The notes beneath the pieces are model-generated. The model did no database searches and was not told where the DNA came from. It saw only the letters and a program-made list of their open reading frames with translations. Of a DNA stretch of 64,000 nt, positions 61,140 through 64,000 are shown one piece after another. The DNA comes from Periplaneta americana (lineage: Eukaryota; Arthropoda; Insecta; Blattodea; Blattidae): the NCBI RefSeq assembly GCF_040183065.1, contig NC_091119.1, positions 198,632,543 to 198,696,542 of the forward strand, given 5' to 3'. Within the stretch, counting starts at the first letter, position 1. The number at the start of each line of letters is the position of its first letter. The position numbers and the translations under genes were made by a program.

Positions 61140-61704
61140 GTCTAACGGAGTGTTTGAGCGGTAGGCATCGGTCGATTTTTGTTTCCGGAAGTATGCATAC
61201 AATGATACAGTCGGAGAATGCAGCGAAGTTCTTTCAGAGATGTAGGAATGTCAGCTAGTAGCCACAAGCAATTAAATGTTGACGGCCTTGTCACGCTACG
61301 GAAATCAGGGCTGTAAAACGAAGTTGTAAACTGGCTGTTGAATCAATTTGTATGAATAGAATAGATCTGCAGTAAGTACAGCGAAATCTAGGTTGTACGT
61401 AAATGAAGGGAAATGATTTAAATGATACAAAACTGCGTACAAATGAAGTCTGAATATAAGATGATTTTCGAATCACTAGGGCCGAATTCATAGTGAATAG
61501 TTATAAATGAGGGATACTTATATCAACACTCAAACTCAATTCATATTCATAGTTGCCTCTCATTCACAAATGAGTGAGCACTCATTCCAATAAGTGAGCT
61601 AGGATACCCACTTAGTGTTATTTATCCATATCGATTTCTGACCAGACTAAATTGTTCTTCAGAAACTAATAATTATAATGATAGGCCTAATACTTGCTTA
61701 ATTA
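61140..61704. other. No recognised gene
   Basis: A start like GGGCCGAATTCATAGTGAAT near 61481 followed by TATTCATAG/CTATGAAT-type words suggests a decayed MITE. Not secure. Confidence 0.35.
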
Positions 61705-62225
61705 CAAATGGCTTTTAGAGAACCCGGAGGTTCATTGCCGCCCTCACATAAGCCCGCCATCAGTCCCTATCCTGAACAAGATTAATCCAGTTCCTAGCAT
61801 CATATCCCACCTCCCTCAAATCCATTTTAATATTATCCTCCCATCTACGTCTAGGCCTCCTCAAAGGTCTTATTCCCTCCGGCCTCCCAACTAACATTCT
61901 ATATGCATTTCTGGATTCGCCCATACGTGCTACATGCCCTGCCCATCTCAAACGTCTGGATTTAATGTTCCTAATTATGTCAGGTGAAGAATGCAATGCG
62001 TGCAGTTCTGCGTTGTGTAACTTTCTCCATTCTCCTGTAACTTCATCCCTCTTAGCCCCAAATATTTTCCTAAACACATTATTCTCAAACACCCTTAACC
62101 TATGTTCCTCTCTCAAAGTGAGAGTCCAAGTTTCACAACCATACAGAACAAACGGTAATATAACTGTTTTATAAATTCTAACTTTCAGATCTTTTGAAAG
62201 CAGGCTGGATGACAAAAGGATGAGG
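61705..62225 (-). mobile_element. LINE L4 copy
   Basis: The minus-strand frame 61760-62225 is open: LLSKDLKVRIYKTVILPFVL, YGCETWTLTLREEHRLRVFE, NNVFRKIFGAKRDEVTGEWR, GRPEGIRPLRRPRRRWEDNI. The 5' break lies at LSSSLLS, close to where the 56725 copy ends. The tail is short (AAGCAAGTA). Confidence 0.88.
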
Positions 62226-62243
62226 ATGATGATGATGATGATG

Positions 62244-62309
<66 letters not shown>

Positions 62310-62310
62310 T
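62226..62310 (+). repeat. (GAT)n/(ATT)n microsatellite
   Basis: GATGAT changing to ATT repeats at the 5' side of the LINE copy. Confidence 0.85.
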
Positions 62311-63959
62311 CAGAGAATATATTGAATTTTATGCTGAGCACATGCTGAGCAAATGAAAACGATATATTGGGGATGTAGAGACGTATGTGATGAACAGCAA
62401 TTCAGAAGAATAAATTATCGTTTCAGCAAATCAACAAACATTTTGGTGTTATTAATAACAGAGAATGTGACCAACAAATACAAATTTCTCCATTTATGAA
62501 AGTCTTTATTGCTCTATGGTTCAGACCAATTTCCATTTTCCAGGTGAATAAATAATGACTTTTATTTGTATTAATCTTACAATTTTTGTAATGTGAAATT
62601 GTTACAGATTATTTATTTATTTTCATTATTATTTTTTTCAGTTGTGTGTGTGGGTTTTTATCGTGCGATTCAGTCAACAGCGATCATTTATGCAGAATTT
62701 AATTTTTTCCTTGAGTTTGTTTAGTCGTTCAATATCTTTCTGTCTTTCTCAAAGAAAGACATGATTATTTGAGGATCTACAAATAAATATATTCAGGCTA
62801 TAATAAGTAAATAAACAAATTAATTAATAGATGAATTAATTAATGAATAAATAAATAAATAAATAAATAAATACATAAGTAAAAGTATATTACATTTTTC
62901 AAGGACTTATAATAGCCAAAAGTGCCATTTAAAGATAATATTACGAGTATTTAAAGGTAATAAATGGTACACGAAAATCAAATTACAAATAGGCCTATTT
63001 ATGTAAATTCTGTAGTAGAAGTAAGAAATCATAGTGAAGCAGATTTTAAAAAAAATCTCGATTGAGTCTTGAGTTAAAATGCTAGAAAACGTGGTTCAAG
63101 CAAATTAAAAACACTGTTTTTTTTTTTTTTTTTTTTTTTTTTGCGATTTCTAAAATTTTCTCGTTACTAGCCGTAAGAGATGTTGAACGCGACGAAATTT
63201 CGCAACTATTGGTGTTAATATAAATATAACAATTTAATTTAAAACTCTCGGAAGCATTTGCCGTTTTTGTTGGTGTCACATGCCATCTCTAAGCGTAAAC
63301 AAGAGCGATAGTAAAATAGCCTGGAGCTATGAAGTCCTTGTGCAGACATGCGCGCATTCTGTGTGTGAACAGCAGAGGTACTTGATGCCTCGATAAATGA
63401 AACACGGCCGATTTCGTTCAGAACGGCAAGTTTTCAGATTCTTTTTAAAATAGAATTTCCATCCAGAGACGTAATTTAGGATAAGCAAGGGGGACAATTG
63501 CACCTCCCCACGAGTTTAAGATTAAAAGAAGATTAGTAACTGACTATAATACGAGTACTGTTTCATATTAAAATATGCCATTTTTATAAACGCTTAAAAA
63601 ATGAAGACGAAATGAAACGTATGTATCACGTATATATCATATTAACCATTCCGATGTTATGAAATGGCAAGATATAAAGGAGAACAACCACTAGGATCTC
63701 CACTGTCAAAAATTATCTTTTTTTTTTTACCCGCTAGATTGGAGTACTGCTGAAAACTATTACTCCATGCAATTCCGTCAGAGTTATAATGTGATTTCTT
63801 ATGCAGTCGCTAGATGGCAGCATAGTGAAATTGATAAAAGTTGTCTTGAAAGCGTATTAAGCTGATCATGTGATTAGGGATGAAACTAAGGCGTTACCCT
63901 TTGCTACATTAATGGTTGTTTCCTGTTGTAAATAAAAGTATAATTTTTTATCTTTATTT
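62311..63959. other. AT-rich DNA, poly-T at 63116-63142
   Basis: An ATAA repeat lies at about 62850-62873 and a 27-base poly-T at 63116-63142. GACGTAATTTAGGATAAGCA near 63470 followed by GGGGGACAATTGCACCTCCC resembles a decayed hAT end. No gene. Confidence 0.4.
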
Positions 63960-64000
63960 TATTTTATTGGGTTATTTTACGACGCTGTATCAACATCTAG
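63960..64000 (-). mobile_element. SINE family B, cut by window end
   Basis: GGGTTATTTTACGACGCTGT followed by ATCAACATCTAG is the family B tail on the minus strand. The head must lie beyond 64000. Confidence 0.85.

Overview
This window looks like repeat-rich nuclear DNA of an insect. Supporting signs are intron-scale spacing, a TATA promoter with a signal-peptide exon, and several families of tRNA-derived SINEs, non-LTR retrotransposons, hAT and Tc1/mariner transposons, a Helitron and a Penelope-like fragment. The repeat style suggests a cockroach or termite genome (Blattodea), but that is inference from family look-alikes; no species marker is present. No bacterial genes, rRNA, functional tRNA or CRISPR array were found.

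The one well supported host gene is on the + strand. Exon 1 (8092-8179) encodes a signal peptide behind a TATA box and a palindromic CRE-like site. An intron of about 8.3 kb follows. Exon 2 (16499-18108) encodes the rest of a 565-residue, cysteine-free, Gly/Ser/Asn-rich secreted protein of silk, cuticle or glue type. The intron is filled with deleted mariner elements, a degenerate SINE, two LINE fragments and a TA-flanked DNA element. Two further possible host exons (44275-44460 and 53738-53849) have good splice sites but no recognisable protein.

Everything else that can be named is mobile or repetitive. 1-6 kb: LINE fragments, an inverted-repeat family, a foldback element split by a mosaic SINE, and a 430-bp tetranucleotide array. 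19-29 kb: short inverted-repeat elements, a deleted mariner with perfect ends, SINEs, and a foldback element hosting a palindromic pair of tRNA-like units. 30-41 kb: a 285-bp tandem repeat, two more copies of the inverted-repeat family, a 34-bp satellite with a 408-bp higher-order repeat, and a Penelope-like GIY-YIG fragment. 41-49 kb: three hAT-type elements with 8-bp target duplications, a 245-bp tandem array, and a local duplication in which only one copy carries a Helitron. 50-53 kb: a 5'-truncated LINE with an open reverse-transcriptase frame and a pure (TCTA)n tail of about 2 kb. 54-64 kb: a second copy of the 13-kb DNA element, hAT elements and transposase remnants, LINE copies and SINEs.

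The elements are nested. Several insertion orders can be read from target-site duplications, and one (the Helitron) from an empty paralogous site.
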